Below are positions 13,636 through 26,639 of a stretch of DNA of 64,000 nucleotides, piece by piece. The notes under the pieces are model-generated. The model did not search any database, was not told where the DNA came from, and saw only the letters and a list, made by a program, of their open reading frames with translations. The stretch's first letter is position 1. Each line of letters begins with the position of its first letter. The stretch is from contig NC_051120.1 in NCBI RefSeq assembly GCF_014839805.1, forward strand, positions 9,734,001-9,798,000. Reading direction: 5' to 3'. The stretch comes from Manduca sexta. Its lineage: Eukaryota > Arthropoda > Insecta > Lepidoptera > Sphingidae. The position numbers and the translations under genes were made by a program.

Positions 13636-13860
13636 ATTTGCCCCACAGCACCACATGATAAGTAGAATAGAGTCCAATAGAATATCGAGTCACCAGACCC
13701 CTCAGCCGTCGATTATGCCGGCCTGTAGGAATTGGATACAGGCTGATACCGGAGCGCGACATACTTACGTTGGCCTCTAAGTTGGCTTTAAAAACCTTGT
13801 ATACTGTGGTCGCTGGCCGGGCGGATATATAATATATCCAACCACCAGCAAAGTGTAGTG
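13636..13860 (+). mobile_element. MITE-like family C, decayed copy
   Basis: cccacagcaccacatgataa, gtccaatagaatatcgagtc, ttatgccggcctgtaggaat, ggcggatatataatatatcc. Same order as the reference with many substitutions. Confidence 0.6.
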
Positions 13861-15740
13861 AAATGCCGCGGTATCCAAGCAGATCATATGAGAGACTGTA
13901 GTGGCAACATTGTACACACTTGGACTGACCTCAACTCCAATTATCACTGAAGGAGATATCTTAGAACACGTTCATAAACTAAAACCAAAAGCTTACCGAC
14001 GCTTCATAAAAGGCCATGCACAGGAAGATGGTTTTAGTAAAAAATGAGCCTTCCATGTCTAGATATGATTTATTTGTACCAGGCGAGCAGAAAAGGGTAA
14101 CCAATGAATCCGTTTTTCTATGTCATTTGTAACGAGTTTCTTCGATAAGTTTTCACTGAGACGGTTTCCGCTTACGTTTATGGCACAGCGCTAATTAGAG
14201 ATAATTCTTTGTTTTTGCTAAACAAAAAGTGATGTTGTTGCGTGTTGAATAAAGTATTAACTCGTACGTTTACGATCCTTGGATGTGATTGTTGGGTTTT
14301 TGTTTCGTTTGATGTATTAGATTATAGGTCATGCAGTGTATTATTATTTTGATCGCATATTAAGAAAACCTAATTGTGAATTAAAAATCATGTTTTTTGT
14401 GTTTATTTAATAATTTTAGATACTAATTATAAACAAAAAAAAAAGTATAAGACTAAGAACATATAGAGTTTTTTTACCAAATTGCCACGAAATAGAATTG
14501 ATTTTTACAGATCTAAACTGTCGTCAAATGTCCCACCCAATTACTGGCAGTAATAATTTCATTAAATCATTTTTAACAACTCGTCTAATATCGGATAACA
14601 TACGCATAGGAATGGCATGCAAAGCTCCATAATTCTAAGGTCTGGACAGAGTTGCTATTTTTATTTTTGGTGTGCTCACCAGGCGAGACTTTCTCGTCTA
14701 ATCCTTTAATTGTATAAAAAACATAACACTATTTTCATTCAAAGATGATAGATGAAGTCTAACGCAAGACAAATTACCTATAAAAAATAGCACACAAAAG
14801 AGGAAATTTTTCCAAAAACTCATTAGTCCGCGACAGGAGTCGAACGGCGGTCCGAAGATAAATGAACCTGTATCGACGTGGACAAGGTTTAAATTAAGTC
14901 TCTTAATTAATCTGAATTTGAATGAGATACTAAGAAATTTGTAACGCACCTGTGGAATGCAACATCCTGGAAGTTGGGAAGGTAAAGCAAAGCTGGAAGG
15001 CTATAGATGCCTCTTAGAAAGGTAAAGCTTACTTGATACTGTAGATTGATAGTATCAACTTCTTTTTTCCTTTGTAGGCAAACGAGCAATAAGCCGCCTT
15101 ATAGTAAGCAGCATCCATTGACTTTCCAATGCCTAAGGCACAGCCAATGCCTACTGGACCAACTTACATTACTGTCTTAGTGTTATGTTTGCATTTACTA
15201 TGTGATAGATCTTTGTACACTTGTTTTAGATAGGTCTACCGGCCAGATCAATGCAAAAAACTTAGGGCATATCGTTTAAATTCAAAATTTTCAATAAGTT
15301 CAAATTCATTTTTTTTTTATTATTATATCGGGTTAATAGGTACATTGGCCTTAAGTAGTAACGATAAAGTTCGCCGACATCTGCTTTTGTAGCATAGTAG
15401 TAAGTAGAAGTAGTCAAGTACTTTTCGGATTTAATCAATAATATTACAGTTCTGGTCATGCTTTATAAATGCTTTTACAAATAAGTTGCATTATATTAGA
15501 GCTACTTTTTTGTTCAAAGAATACGTGGACATAATACACACCGTTGCCTACAGTATTGTTTTAGCATAAATAGACTGCCAAAACATGATAAACCTTTCCG
15601 TGGCTTGGTACATGATTTTAATAGAAATTGAAAAACCCACTCGCTCGACATCACAATTCCTACGTTTTCCACAAAAGTTTGACAGCAATTTCTCTAGTAT
15701 TGTGAGTGATACTCAGTTAAAAAGAATAGAGGCTAGTTAT
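13861..15740. other. Non-coding, nothing recognised
   Basis: AT-rich, with only short chance frames on the minus strand near 14.7-15.1 kb. Confidence 0.45.
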
Positions 15741-15955
15741 GTCACTTGCCTGATGGTAAGCCAAAACTGCTATAAACAACAGGAAAACACAGTGGGCCAC
15801 GTAAGTGTGACGCGTTCCAGGATCAGCCTGTGGATATCCGGTTCCAACAGGCCGACATAATTATGTCGACTATCGTGGGGTAATCATCTCCGTCAGTCGA
15901 AATTCTATTGGACCGTACTACACATACCATCAGGTGTAGTAGGGTCATTATGTCG
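15741..15955 (-). mobile_element. MITE-like family C, inverted copy
   Basis: Right half reads ggccgacataattatgtcga, ggggtaatcatctccgtcag, attctattggacc and accatcaggtgtagtagggtc, the reverse of the 35.24-kb copy. The left half is diverged. Confidence 0.65.
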
Positions 15956-16554
15956 TACATGTATAAAAAAGAATCATCCAGAATTTTAAATTATAAAAAA
16001 TACTCTGGCACTAGTTTGCTGTCGTCATCTTAAGACTTTAGACAGATATATGATAAAGTATTATCACTAAAGGTATTTCACCATCAGAAAATACTCTGCC
16101 AGTTCCATATTTAAAAAAAACGATTTTAAATAAAAAAAGAACATAGAATTTGACCAAAGAGTTTTGATATTAAACAAGGAAGGCACCGCATTCCACTGCG
16201 ATACCTAAGTGTAGTGAAAGTCCAATCAAAATTGGTTCAATTAAGATAAGCGTTACTACTGGCTGGAAATCGCGTTTAAACAAGTTCGATATTTGAAATC
16301 TGCAGCTGCAGTTCGGAATACTTGAGCGTTGCGGTTTTTATACCTACCTACTTATATATATTTTATTTAAATACTACAATATTTATTTGGGGCTTGTACG
16401 TAAAATTGATAAAAATGTTTGTAGTTGATCTAGATTCTAGGTCTCTTGGATAACTGGGATTCAGGTACCCTGCAAAATCCGCAGAAATGAGGACATGTTT
16501 ATGGATCTTACAGTTATATCGATAATTTAGTATATTCTTCTTCTAATTTATATA

Positions 16555-16611
16555 TTCTTTTCAGCTGTAGTTGAGATAAATAAGGCATATCTCAACTGCA
16601 GCTGAAAAGAA
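16555..16611. repeat. Hairpin, 24-bp stem with 9-nt loop
   Basis: Arms 16555-16578 (ttcttttcagctgtagttga gata) and 16588-16611 pair with one mismatch that would be a G-U pair in RNA on one strand. No coding frame is involved. Shorter than a typical pre-miRNA. Confidence 0.75.
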
Positions 16612-17493
16612 CAAGTAGCATTTTCTAGAGAGGTCGCTTTACCCAAAAAAAGAAAATTAAATCTACAGTCATATCATAAAAACAAACATTCAACAGCTAT
16701 TCAAATTACAATCCAAAACGGCAATCGTAAAATTGCTTAATTACAATCAATTAGAATCAAAGTTCTAGTCTACAATTACATGTTTAGGAAGTTACTTAAG
16801 AGTTGTATTAGTTTGACGTCCTTTTCAGTGTTTTATGAGATCTAATTGGATACTGCTCAGTAAATTTACAAATTAAAAACTGATTCAAAATGGGATGTTC
16901 GATGAAATCTTTTTTTAACTTGCTTATTTTTTTTGCTGGCCAAAAACTGACTTTACGGCAAAGTTTTATTCCACCTTATAAGTGCATCTATCAACAATTT
17001 TCTATCACTTCAGTCCACATGAATACTAGTAAGACCAAGCCTCTTCTACTGATTATGGTGATACAAAGACCACGCTGGTGAAACACAAATTGGATTTTAT
17101 TTAAAAACATGTAATAAAATTCTTTCTTTTATTATTTTGATATCATCAATAAAATTATTTGAATTTTGCATAAGAATCTTAGAGAAATTTATTTTATTAT
17201 TGTTCTTAATTATAATAATAATTTGGAGCTCAACTTCAACTAAAAGTTCGTTTTTGTCTCACAAAAACGCAGTTTCCAGTCTGGGAGTAAAATTATAAAC
17301 TTCTTTGTGTAAAAACCAAATAATATGGGAAAACGTTCTATATTTAAAATATAAAAACAGTGATAATAAAACATTGTGTAAAGAATGATTAATTCTAAAT
17401 TCGAATCCAAATAAAGAACGTTTATCATCAAAAATTCCACAATTTTACGACCAGCACGAAGTTTTCAAACACACTCCGGTATGTGGTAACTTA

Positions 17494-17995
17494 CCTATAC
17501 ACTGGCCCCCTTTTTCCTCACAGATTTAACGTAGAAAATGATCTTCCACATTTTTCAACACACGACCATATCCAGTATAAGTAAATGGCGCATTATCACT
17601 CACATAGTTTCACTTAACACTTACAGAGACACTAACACATCTTAACACAAACACTGTTTGATTTTTGGAAATATATGTGCCAAAAATGTTTTAGTTTGAC
17701 GATAAAACGATTGTTGACCCCGAAAGTGGCCTAACAACTGAACGTTGGATGCAAAACGGTTGGTTTCTGTGCGCGCGCGCAGCTCGGTATGCGGGCGTGG
17801 ATGTGTGCGTGAGTATGCGGACGGGCGGGCACGCACACACGCAAGGGCAGGCTGCACGGTTTTTGTCGATGTCCACGGGGCAAGTAACGTGAGGTGTGTA
17901 GTGTTGCAGCTCGGTTTGTGACGAATTTTTGACATTTTTTCTAAGCTTTTTGAATATTGACAGGTGCGTCAATACTCTTGGGTATAATCGTGTGA
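17494..17995 (-). promoter_or_regulatory. CpG-rich candidate promoter and 5' exon, minus strand
   Basis: About 17,760-17,900 is far richer in CpG than the surroundings (gcgcgcgcgc, gggcgggcac). On the minus strand a consensus donor, CAGTGTATAG|gtaagt, sits at 17,493-17,494. A transcript starting in the island and spliced there would run leftward into the gene-poor region. Open frames in the island look like chance products of its base composition. No downstream exon was found. Confidence 0.35.
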
Positions 17996-17999
17996 CATT

Positions 18000-20900
18000 T
18001 AAAAGCATTTAAATCCATCTGCAGCTAAAAAGGTGTTTTAAGGTATGGTAATATAGTTATCATACTTTAAAGATGTTATTATTGAAACATAATACCAAAG
18101 CTCCTAACTTAAAAGACTTTTGTTTTAGCTCTTTGTAGCAATCCAGTAACAACTTAATATACAACGTGGCCTTTGTCGATTGCCACACCTTCTTTCCAAG
18201 TTTTAATCAATACAAAGTGCTTTAACATCGCAACTTTCACAAACAAAATTTTCGAGTTACAACACTATTACACTGTGTCAAAGTTTTTCTGAAAGCTGCT
18301 GGTCGATGTCCCGCTAGCGAGGCTCAAGCGCTGATGTTCTCTCTTTCTGACCATCGTTTAACTTCACATTAACAAGAGACAGATATATTTCCTTGCCTTC
18401 ACTATAAATTTGCAGAACTTGAAGTGGCTTTACCACGGTATTACGTCGGAGAAAATGACTGTCGTTTTGGTAACAACCGACTTATTTGGGAAGTCGTTCT
18501 GCGGTATGGGTTTGTTCGGCGTGTCGGGTCCGTTTCATAAGTCGTATTAACGATATTGTCATTCGTAGGTTTATATGGATAGTGCAGTGATTGGGTAGGG
18601 TATAACATTACTAGTTGGTTTTGATTAGCTTTGACTTCGTTTAGTGAGCGTATTTTATAAAAAAAATATTCAACATTTTTTATATACTACTGTAACTTAA
18701 CCAGTTGGTTTTCGTTGCTTTGACTTGGTTGTGTATGTGCATTTTCTAATTAATAAATTTTAAAAAATCTAATTCAATATACTACACACAAAAGATATTT
18801 TATGTTATTTTTTTTTCTTGTATTAATAAGTAAGATTAGCGTGTCATGTTTTTAATTTATTAACACAATATAATAATTAATAATGCTAAAAAAGATAAAA
18901 AATATGTCTGACTTTGTTCCTCCTTAGACCCATACATAATATTCTTTTTACATTTACTTACGTGTATATAAAAAAAAACTTTGTAAACCTATATTTTGAA
19001 ATATACTCTAAAATATAAATTACCAAATCTAAAAATACAAGAGGACATAAATACAAAATAAAATTTAATAATTTTAAAACTAAAAACACACATCATGGAA
19101 AAAAACACGTGTCACTTTCAGAAATAACAATGAACAAAAGCGACACGTATGAAGTAGTCAAGTTATATAATAGCACACATCAAAGCAATATGAGGTTGTC
19201 CTACAGAATCTGTGTAATTTGTTAAACCGATGATTTAAATAAAAACTCTTACGTAACCTAATATGCGTAACTGTTTTTATTTTCACATTAAATTAGTACA
19301 AATATTATGTAAATATTTTTTTGGGTCATTATTTAATCCCATAATTTTGGTTTTGATTTAAGAATGCTATTTTTGATGCGAATATGGAATTTTAGTTTTT
19401 AATCTGTATCAGTAAAGTTTATAATCAAATATCCAAGATCAACTTTAATAATTTCAAATTACTATAAATACAAACATATAAAACAATTACTTACAATGGC
19501 TTATAAAATATACTCAAGCAATGAATAGAAAATAGTCATACTAACGCAACATAAAATAATCTAACGTTTCATATCAATAATAAAAATTAACAAATTCAAT
19601 TACGTAGAACAGTGGCGCCATTCGACCAAAAACACGTTAACAAATTCAGCAATACAAACTTTAATTAAAAAATAAAACACATCATAATTCATACGAGTTC
19701 CAATCCTATCAAAACATTCAAAAACCGATCGGCACTTGAATAATTCCGCGATGAACTTATAACCAATTTGAAAACAAAGGTTAGGCCAGTATGATCCTGT
19801 CATACGAATAAATAAATATATTTACACAATTTTTAATAATACAATTTGAGGGCCCATCTTCTGATGTCGTATAAAGACATTCCTTTATATTGGTATCTCT
19901 TTTCTTCTTATTATCTGCGCTACGATGGAAAGAGACACCGATATCGAAGGAAACACTCCCTTATCGTTCATTCCAGGAATAACTTTCCCATAGATTGTGA
20001 TGGTAGAAGGGTTATGCGTTTGGAATGCAAAAAGTATGCGCCGGCGCATATTTGTGCCTCGTCATACGTCATAAACATAATATATGATGACCTAGATACA
20101 TATGGAATGTTTGCTATGCCAGTAAAAGTGGTGTGGCCTGCACGACTCTAACTTGCGGCATCGACTAGATGTTTGTGATTTAAAATTTTATTTTATAGCA
20201 TCCATATACCATTTCAAATTCAGAAAAATTAAACATACATTTTGAATAAAACTATATTTATAAATGAATAAGCACACAAAAAGCAATAGGATTGATGTTA
20301 AATGAAATATTGATATATAAAAGGTACCTCGTCAAATGTGTGAACCCCTCTGGATACATTGTCTATTTCTAACACTAAATAGCAGTTCACAAATACTGCC
20401 CAGCTTAAACAGCATTGCATTGAGTGCTACTGGCCTGTATTAAACTAAACATTGACATCTTAAGGCGACGATAACATTGCAATACCTTATATACTTACAT
20501 AATATTTTTACAATATCATATTATTACAAGTTACAGAGGGAAGTGGACAATTAATATTTCCAACTCCTCCCTATCTTTCTATAAGATTCATTTCGTTGCG
20601 GGATAAAGACAAATTAATTTTCCCTGGGACTCGCCGAGCTTCACCGCTCGGTGTCTTAATGCGTGCCACTGCTGATCCTGGCTTACAAAAGTGTAGCGGC
20701 GGGTGGGAGTGCGAGAAATTATCTTACTACAAGTTACAAAGCATACATTTTTTAGGTTTTGGTAGTATAAAGTATTTATAAGTATGGAGTTTCGCGCCGA
20801 GCAAGTTGCTCGTATTACATAAAATTGGAATAAATAATGTTTTCCAAACTATAAAAAAAAATAGAATTGTTCAACATTTTTACTTAGCACATACGTAATG

Positions 20901-21244
20901 TTGTTTGCTTTCCTTCTACTCTATGTCACATTATTCAAACATAAACCATAGACTAAATGATGATCCATAACATTTATTTACAAAGTTCCAATTCGCCTAT
21001 AGAATTCAAATAAAGCAATAGAATGATATTCTATTATTTATTTTAAAGCATGTTAACATATTTAAGTACAGACGAAAATTTTATAGTTTCCTCTTACTAG
21101 CAATGTATCTAGTCATTGTTTTCTTCCTTTCTTTCTTATTTTAATTTAAGGGTCTTCTAACAAAAAGCTGATCATAGTAAGGTTCCCATTTTCGCGGGTA
21201 TAAAATGCTATATCGCTACCATCACTTGGAGGGTGAGTGGAATG
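18000..21244. other. Non-coding, mostly featureless
   Basis: The first 550 bp are slightly richer in CG and may belong to the flank of the CpG-rich patch. The rest is AT-rich. A 101-codon frame at 19,846-20,151 has a non-ATG start and no recognisable domain. Confidence 0.4.
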
Positions 21245-21395
21245 GTTGTGTTTGTTTCACCGACCTTACGGCCCAATGTCGACACTCGGGAGTTTAACAT
21301 CATCCGAGCGAGCATTGGACCGAGTCTCTAACCCCTGTATACCACACCGGCATACCAACCAAACCGCGGTGGCCTTCTGCAGCGCATACGCAACA
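21245..21395 (-). mobile_element. Relic of the R1-like element 3' region
   Basis: accttacggcccaatgtcga, accgagtctctaacccctgt and aaccgcggtggccttctgca line up in order with 35,930-36,065 of the better copy. No coding part remains. Confidence 0.6.
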
Positions 21396-21874
21396 TAATG
21401 ATGTGCCTTAATAAATACATACATATTATTTATTACGAAGAACCTTTCTATCACTAATTTAATTATAATAATATTGTATAATAATTTTAACATGTCGATA
21501 ACATATAAGGTATCATAGCCCAGCGTTAATTCTTTGAAATTCTCTGTTTAAATATGTGATATTTTAAAGGAATTGTTGTTTATGAACATGACCCAAATAG
21601 CATATTAGTATCGTACATATTGTTATGTGCTCCATGACTCATTTTGTGCAACAGCGGTTGACATAACAATAGATCAATCATACATTATTCAGTTTATCTG
21701 TACCCGCATCTGCGCTCTACATGCAACCTTTATACATATACATATATATTATAACTCCTAACTCACACTACTACGTAAATCGCCGTATGTGTGATCTTGT
21801 TATTTATTAGTAAAATCTCGCAATTATAGAACCACATTTTATTAACCAGGTTTTAATAAAGTTTTTTATGGTAG

Positions 21875-21965
21875 GTAGCATTTTCGCTGTGCCCCTGGCA
21901 TTGCCGACGTCTATGGGAGATGGTGACCACTTACCATCAGGTAGGCAATTACCTGCCTTCGAGGC
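21875..21965. mobile_element. MITE-like fragment with accatcaggta end
   Basis: gggagatggtgaccacttac followed by catcaggtaggcaatt and a run toward ctgcctt. The terminal module is like those of families C and D but the body differs. Confidence 0.4.
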
Positions 21966-21969
21966 TAAA

Positions 21970-23350
21970 ATAAAACTTGAGCAAATATCATATCAAAATA
22001 GAGACTCTACCAACCTTTAATCGTGGAGTAAAAAGGAGTAATAAATACGAAAAAAAATTCTATAAAAACTGTTGATAAACTTTATAATTAAAAATTCCGC
22101 GGCCATATTGATAAAAATAGTCGTGTTTTAAATGCATAAATAATCCCCTCTACTCCAACAATAAACATGTCTCTACTATGTTTTACATCAAAGTAATGAC
22201 AACATGATGGGAATTTCTTGAATATTTTATTAATAAAATGCAAATTTAAAGTTTAAATTCACTATCGATGATAGAGCTTTTTACGTCGTTCGTACGTTTT
22301 TTCATTTTATTACCGTTCAATTTATGGTCTTGTAAAATGTCTATCAACGGCCATCAATAATTTAAATTGATTTAGATGACATTATTTATGTAGCTGTTTA
22401 ATATTTTATTGTTTCAAAACTGTAATATTTTATGTAGTCTGTATGTCTTGGTAACGGATGGATTTACGGTTTTGAGCATTTCCTTTGAATGTAATAGGAT
22501 TAATTAGACCTAATTTGAAGTAAAAAGGTAGTTGCTTGGACCTTAACACAAGCGCAATAAGGCGGCCTAAATTTACTTAGAAATAAAAGAAAATAATAGA
22601 AATCATTTATTACAGAATGTAGGTACTTAATATACAGGTGGCTTTTAAATATAAAAATGTTAATCCATTTTTTTAATATCATCTCTACAATATAAACTAT
22701 TCTGACATATACTATCTCTGGTTGCAAGCTGTTGAAAAACATTTAGCAGCGACAAAATCGCCTGCGCAACTCAGTGACTAAATATACGAAGATTGATATT
22801 TATGATAATAATTCTTTACTCCGAAATACCACTATAGTCTGGTTTTCACTGAGCATGTGACCTTTACTTTACCTTTGCCACTAACTGCTTTGTACCGTTA
22901 CACAAACCAATTCATCCAAATATTTCAAGTATAATTAATTGCCTTTTTAAAATTATCGATCCATTACGTTCAAACTTTGGCATTTAAACATTAACTCCAT
23001 CAAACCGAACCGTAAGAAACGGCCGACATCCGACAGAAAACGCATTTCGCTTACTCATATCCTTAAAATTCGTCGCGCAGTATCGGTCATTAAGGGCTGT
23101 CGCACACAGACGGGCGGCGTGGTAGAGAATTAATAATTATTTTTTCCGTTGATAAAATCAAAGATCAATGGAATATCTCTTTTAACAGAGAAAATCAATG
23201 TTGTTCAAGTCTAAAAGAAAATAGCTTTCTGAGATGTGTTACTGTCTTCATCTATCTTAATCCCTTAATAATAAAACGCATTATATAACACTCGTAAATG
23301 CATACTGGAAAACTTTTCTTTATTTCAATAAGATTATAATTTAAATGGAA
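21970..23350. other. Non-coding, nothing recognised
   Basis: AT-rich, no frames of note. Confidence 0.45.
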
Positions 23351-23359
23351 TTAAAAAAG

Positions 23360-23450
23360 CAATATAGCTTGGCGAACTAAAACCTAGTCTAAATCCTCTC
23401 AGTAGAGTAGAGAAGGCCCGAAAGTGTTACAATTATAATACAAGACTGAT
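23360..23450 (+). mobile_element. SINE family A, 3' relic
   Basis: cttggcgaactaaaacctag, cctctcagtagagtagagaa and aatacaagactgatatc follow the last third of family A in order, heavily mutated. A second relic with the same order lies at about 23,725-23,795. Confidence 0.5.
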
Positions 23451-23819
23451 ATCAGTGTATCTACCTTCTTACTTAATGTTATAATACATATTCGGTGAAA
23501 ATATTTGGATATTCATTAGAAGTAAACACACAAATAGCTAAACAGATTTCAATAAAACTTGCCACATATATAGTCTATCTCCCGAATTAACACTACTTTT
23601 TAAACTATAACTTGCTTCTGTGAGATTTTTTTAAAATAACTTAAAGTCATACAGATGGCGCTATACATCAGAACCATAATTAAGAGACATTGGTAACGGA
23701 AAAGGCTTTTAACACGAACAAAGTCGCGAGCAACACCTAGTCCTTTCTCTTAGAAGAGGGTCGTACCCAGTACATTAAAAGGCTGATATCAGGATCCTGG
23801 TATTATGATTACATCCTAT

Positions 23820-24060
23820 ACCGCGAACCCCACTATGCGTTAACCCTAAAAGCGACACAGGACGCTACGTGACGTCACGCAGGAGAGGGAAGGCATCCGC
23901 GCCGCAGCCGTTACCCTAATTAAAACATTCCCCGCACTGCCGATTATCTGTACAGTATGTTGATCGATAAATTTATTTGTTGGCGACGTTTTGGACGCAA
24001 AGTGCAGGTAGCGTGGAGGTAGAGTGCGCTTCGGTAGCTTTTAAAGTGAACTTATTATCA
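23820..24060. promoter_or_regulatory. GC-richer patch with a CRE palindrome
   Basis: Stands out from AT-rich surroundings, with acgtgacgtcacgc (full TGACGTCA palindrome) near 23,871 and several CpGs up to about 24,040. No reading frame or known repeat explains it. It could be an enhancer, a promoter or a conserved non-coding element. Confidence 0.3.
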
Positions 24061-24942
24061 GTCGAATAATAAATCTACGCTTATTTAGCATGGGGAGGCC
24101 TCAGCTTTATTGACTCTTGTTGACAAGGGAGATGGAGAGAATTTCAAATTTTATTTATAGTTTATTTTATTTTGATATTTACTCCCAACCGAATGTGACT
24201 CCGTCTTCATCTTCCGCATCTAGATGGCTACTACTAAAAAGTTTTAACTAGTCACTCACGACATAATCACTTGGACATCAAGAAAATGTATTCTATAATA
24301 AAATTAACAGGATCTTGGAAAATATTTTAATGAAGATTTAACAAAAATGTTTAATTCCTAGACTCTACATAGATAACAGTCTCTAAAATTCCACAAAAAA
24401 CTCATCAAAATGACATTTCCAGAACAAACATTAAACAGTTAAGATATAAATCAATGGGTTAAGTTGAGCAATCTCAAGCTATCATTAGTTAAATCTTTAA
24501 TCTCGTTACGGTAATGAATTCAATAACACAAGCCGATGGCCAGCTGGTTAAATTAACGGACAGTTAAAACAGTGGCATTTATTAAATATCATTTTAATTA
24601 AGTGTTAAGATAGTAGATAACGCAGGTGATAAATATGTGATAAAATGTCAGTTATATTAAATGGACATTGGACACATTTGAAACGTAACCTTGGGACCTA
24701 GAGCCAACTCTATCTACGCGATACTTTGGTCGTGGTTGTCAGAAACTGAGACCTTTTCTACGCAAAGCCAAATATTTGCGAACTACACAAATATTTGTCG
24801 TGGTAAACTCACAGGGACGTACTCTATTCTCTCTTAGACAGTTTTTTAATGATGCTGAAGTTCGAACTCAAAGCTCTCTTGTGTAAAAATATTTTACACA
24901 ATTTATTTAAAAATTAATATTAATAAGTATAATTAATTAATA

Positions 24943-25268
24943 GCGGCGATAGCCTAGTTGGGTGTGGAACGGACTGCCAAGACGAATGTCCGCAGGTTCA
25001 AATCCCAAGGGCACACACCTCTGACTTTTCTAAAATCATGTGTGTATTCTTTGTGAATTTATCGTTCGCTTTAACGGTGAAGGAAAACATCGTGAGGAAA
25101 CCTGCACATCTGAGAAGTTCTCTATAGGAATTTCGAAGGTGTGTGAAGTCTACCAATCCGCACTAGGCCAGCGTGGTGGACTAAGACCTAATCCCTCTTA
25201 GTAGTAGAGGAGGCCCGTGCTCAGCAGTGGGCAAGTATATAATACAGGGCTGATATTATTATTATTAT
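24943..25268 (+). mobile_element. SINE family A, best-preserved full copy
   Basis: gcggcgatagcctagttggg, B box ggttcaaatcc at 24995-25005, then the body with aacggtgaaggaaaacatcg and agtctaccaatccgcactag, ending gggctgatatt followed by (ATT)n. It serves as the reference for the other four copies in the window. Confidence 0.85.
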
Positions 25269-25807
25269 TTAAAAATTAGAATTAATTTATTTAAATATTA
25301 TGACCACAAACATGTTGAAATAAAAAAAATTAAATACCATGTCCAAATTTCATATAATCGACAATTTAAATACACGTCGAAAGTCTAAGTACTTAATTAA
25401 ATAAGTTATTGGACAATTTAACGAACAATGAGCGCGTTGATGTCTTCTACATGGAGCGTAGCAAATTATTTTTCCCAGTCGACAATGGAATGAATTTTTG
25501 TAAATGTTACCATACAGATATACTTTGAATGTGAATTGTGTTCACTAATCGTTTTGTTAATCTAAATTACTTCATTTTGTTCTTATTTAATACTAATTTG
25601 AATATTTTTTTGTGTATATTTCGTGTCAGTGTAATTAAAACCTGTTATATTTACAAATTGCCTGTTATTTTTGCAGTTTGATGTTTTAAAATGTTTTAGT
25701 ACTATATTTAAACAGCTAAAATTAATGACTTTTTATGTTTACGAGAATATTCAATATTTAAATAAAACTAATTTGCAGGTTTTATCGCGGTCTTTTATAT
25801 TATAATT

Positions 25808-25875
25808 TTGTGAGGTTTCGAAGACTTTGCAGCCTTCGTGGTCACAGGCGGACTGAGTTGTTGGTCATTGGCTAC
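25808..25875 (-). repeat. Dispersed repeat with cgaaacgtcg-type motif, inverted fragment
   Basis: ggtttcgaagactttgcagc and cttcgtggtcacagg match the reversed module of 60,535. Confidence 0.45.
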
Positions 25876-26182
25876 TGGCATATTTGTAAACTACGAAATG
25901 CAAGTGACAATATTCGAATGATTGATTCGACAGTCAAAAGGCTGATACCGTTAGCAGTGCGTGGGTGTGATTATCGAACCTCAGTCTGTTTGAAGGTACA
26001 CGTGACATTAACCAAAATTGACGTGTAATCAAAACATTATTATTTCCGATTAAATTTACTTTTAGGCATTATATTTTTAATTACGGTTTTATCCAAATAA
26101 TTAATTAATCGTTTTAATGTTAATTATAATTATATAAATTCGTCCAAATTATTGGTTGTTTAATACAATTTAATGTGGTATG

Positions 26183-26351
26183 CAGTGGTGAAAGGTTACA
26201 TTTTCCAAATGGGAACCCGAAACATATGGATAGTGGATGCTACTAATATGCATACATGAGGTCTGCAAATTGTTCCAGTCATATTTACATTTTACATAAG
26301 TTACTAAAGAGAAGTCGGCAGAAATCGGGTTATATGGGCCCATTTCCACTG
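26183..26351. mobile_element. MITE family F, copy 2 (169 bp)
   Basis: Ends cagtggtgaaagg and ccatttccactg, with a body (ggaacccgaaacatatggat, tcggcagaaatcgggttata) alignable with the 28.40-kb copy. More decayed at its ends. Confidence 0.7.
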
Positions 26352-26639
26352 ATAATACGTATAGTGTATACACATTCTAATTGGATTACTCTGAGTGTAA
26401 AAAGCAAAGTATGAACTATCTAGTATATAAACTTAATCAAAGTATTGCTCTACATTGTAGTACGTTCTCTCCCATACATGGATTATCAAACAGTCATTTC
26501 CTTTTAGATTACGATATATTGTTCACTTGTCTATTTATTGCCCAACAAGGTTGGTCAGAAATAAAGTGTCACTTATGCGGGCTTTCTCACGACAATAATG
26601 TCCAACTGCAGACAGACATACTTACGGACACTTAATGTG

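Noticed and set aside
17642..18008. 97- and 105-codon minus-strand frames in the CpG-rich patch
   Set aside because: Overlapping low-complexity frames in different phases, rich in Arg, Thr and Pro, explained by base composition and by CG and CA runs.
19846..20151. 101-codon plus-strand frame
   Set aside because: Starts at TTG, not expected in an insect gene, and shows no recognisable domain.
24943..25010. tRNA gene
   Set aside because: The A and B boxes belong to the tRNA-like head of SINE family A. The sequence does not fold as a complete cloverleaf and recurs with SINE bodies.
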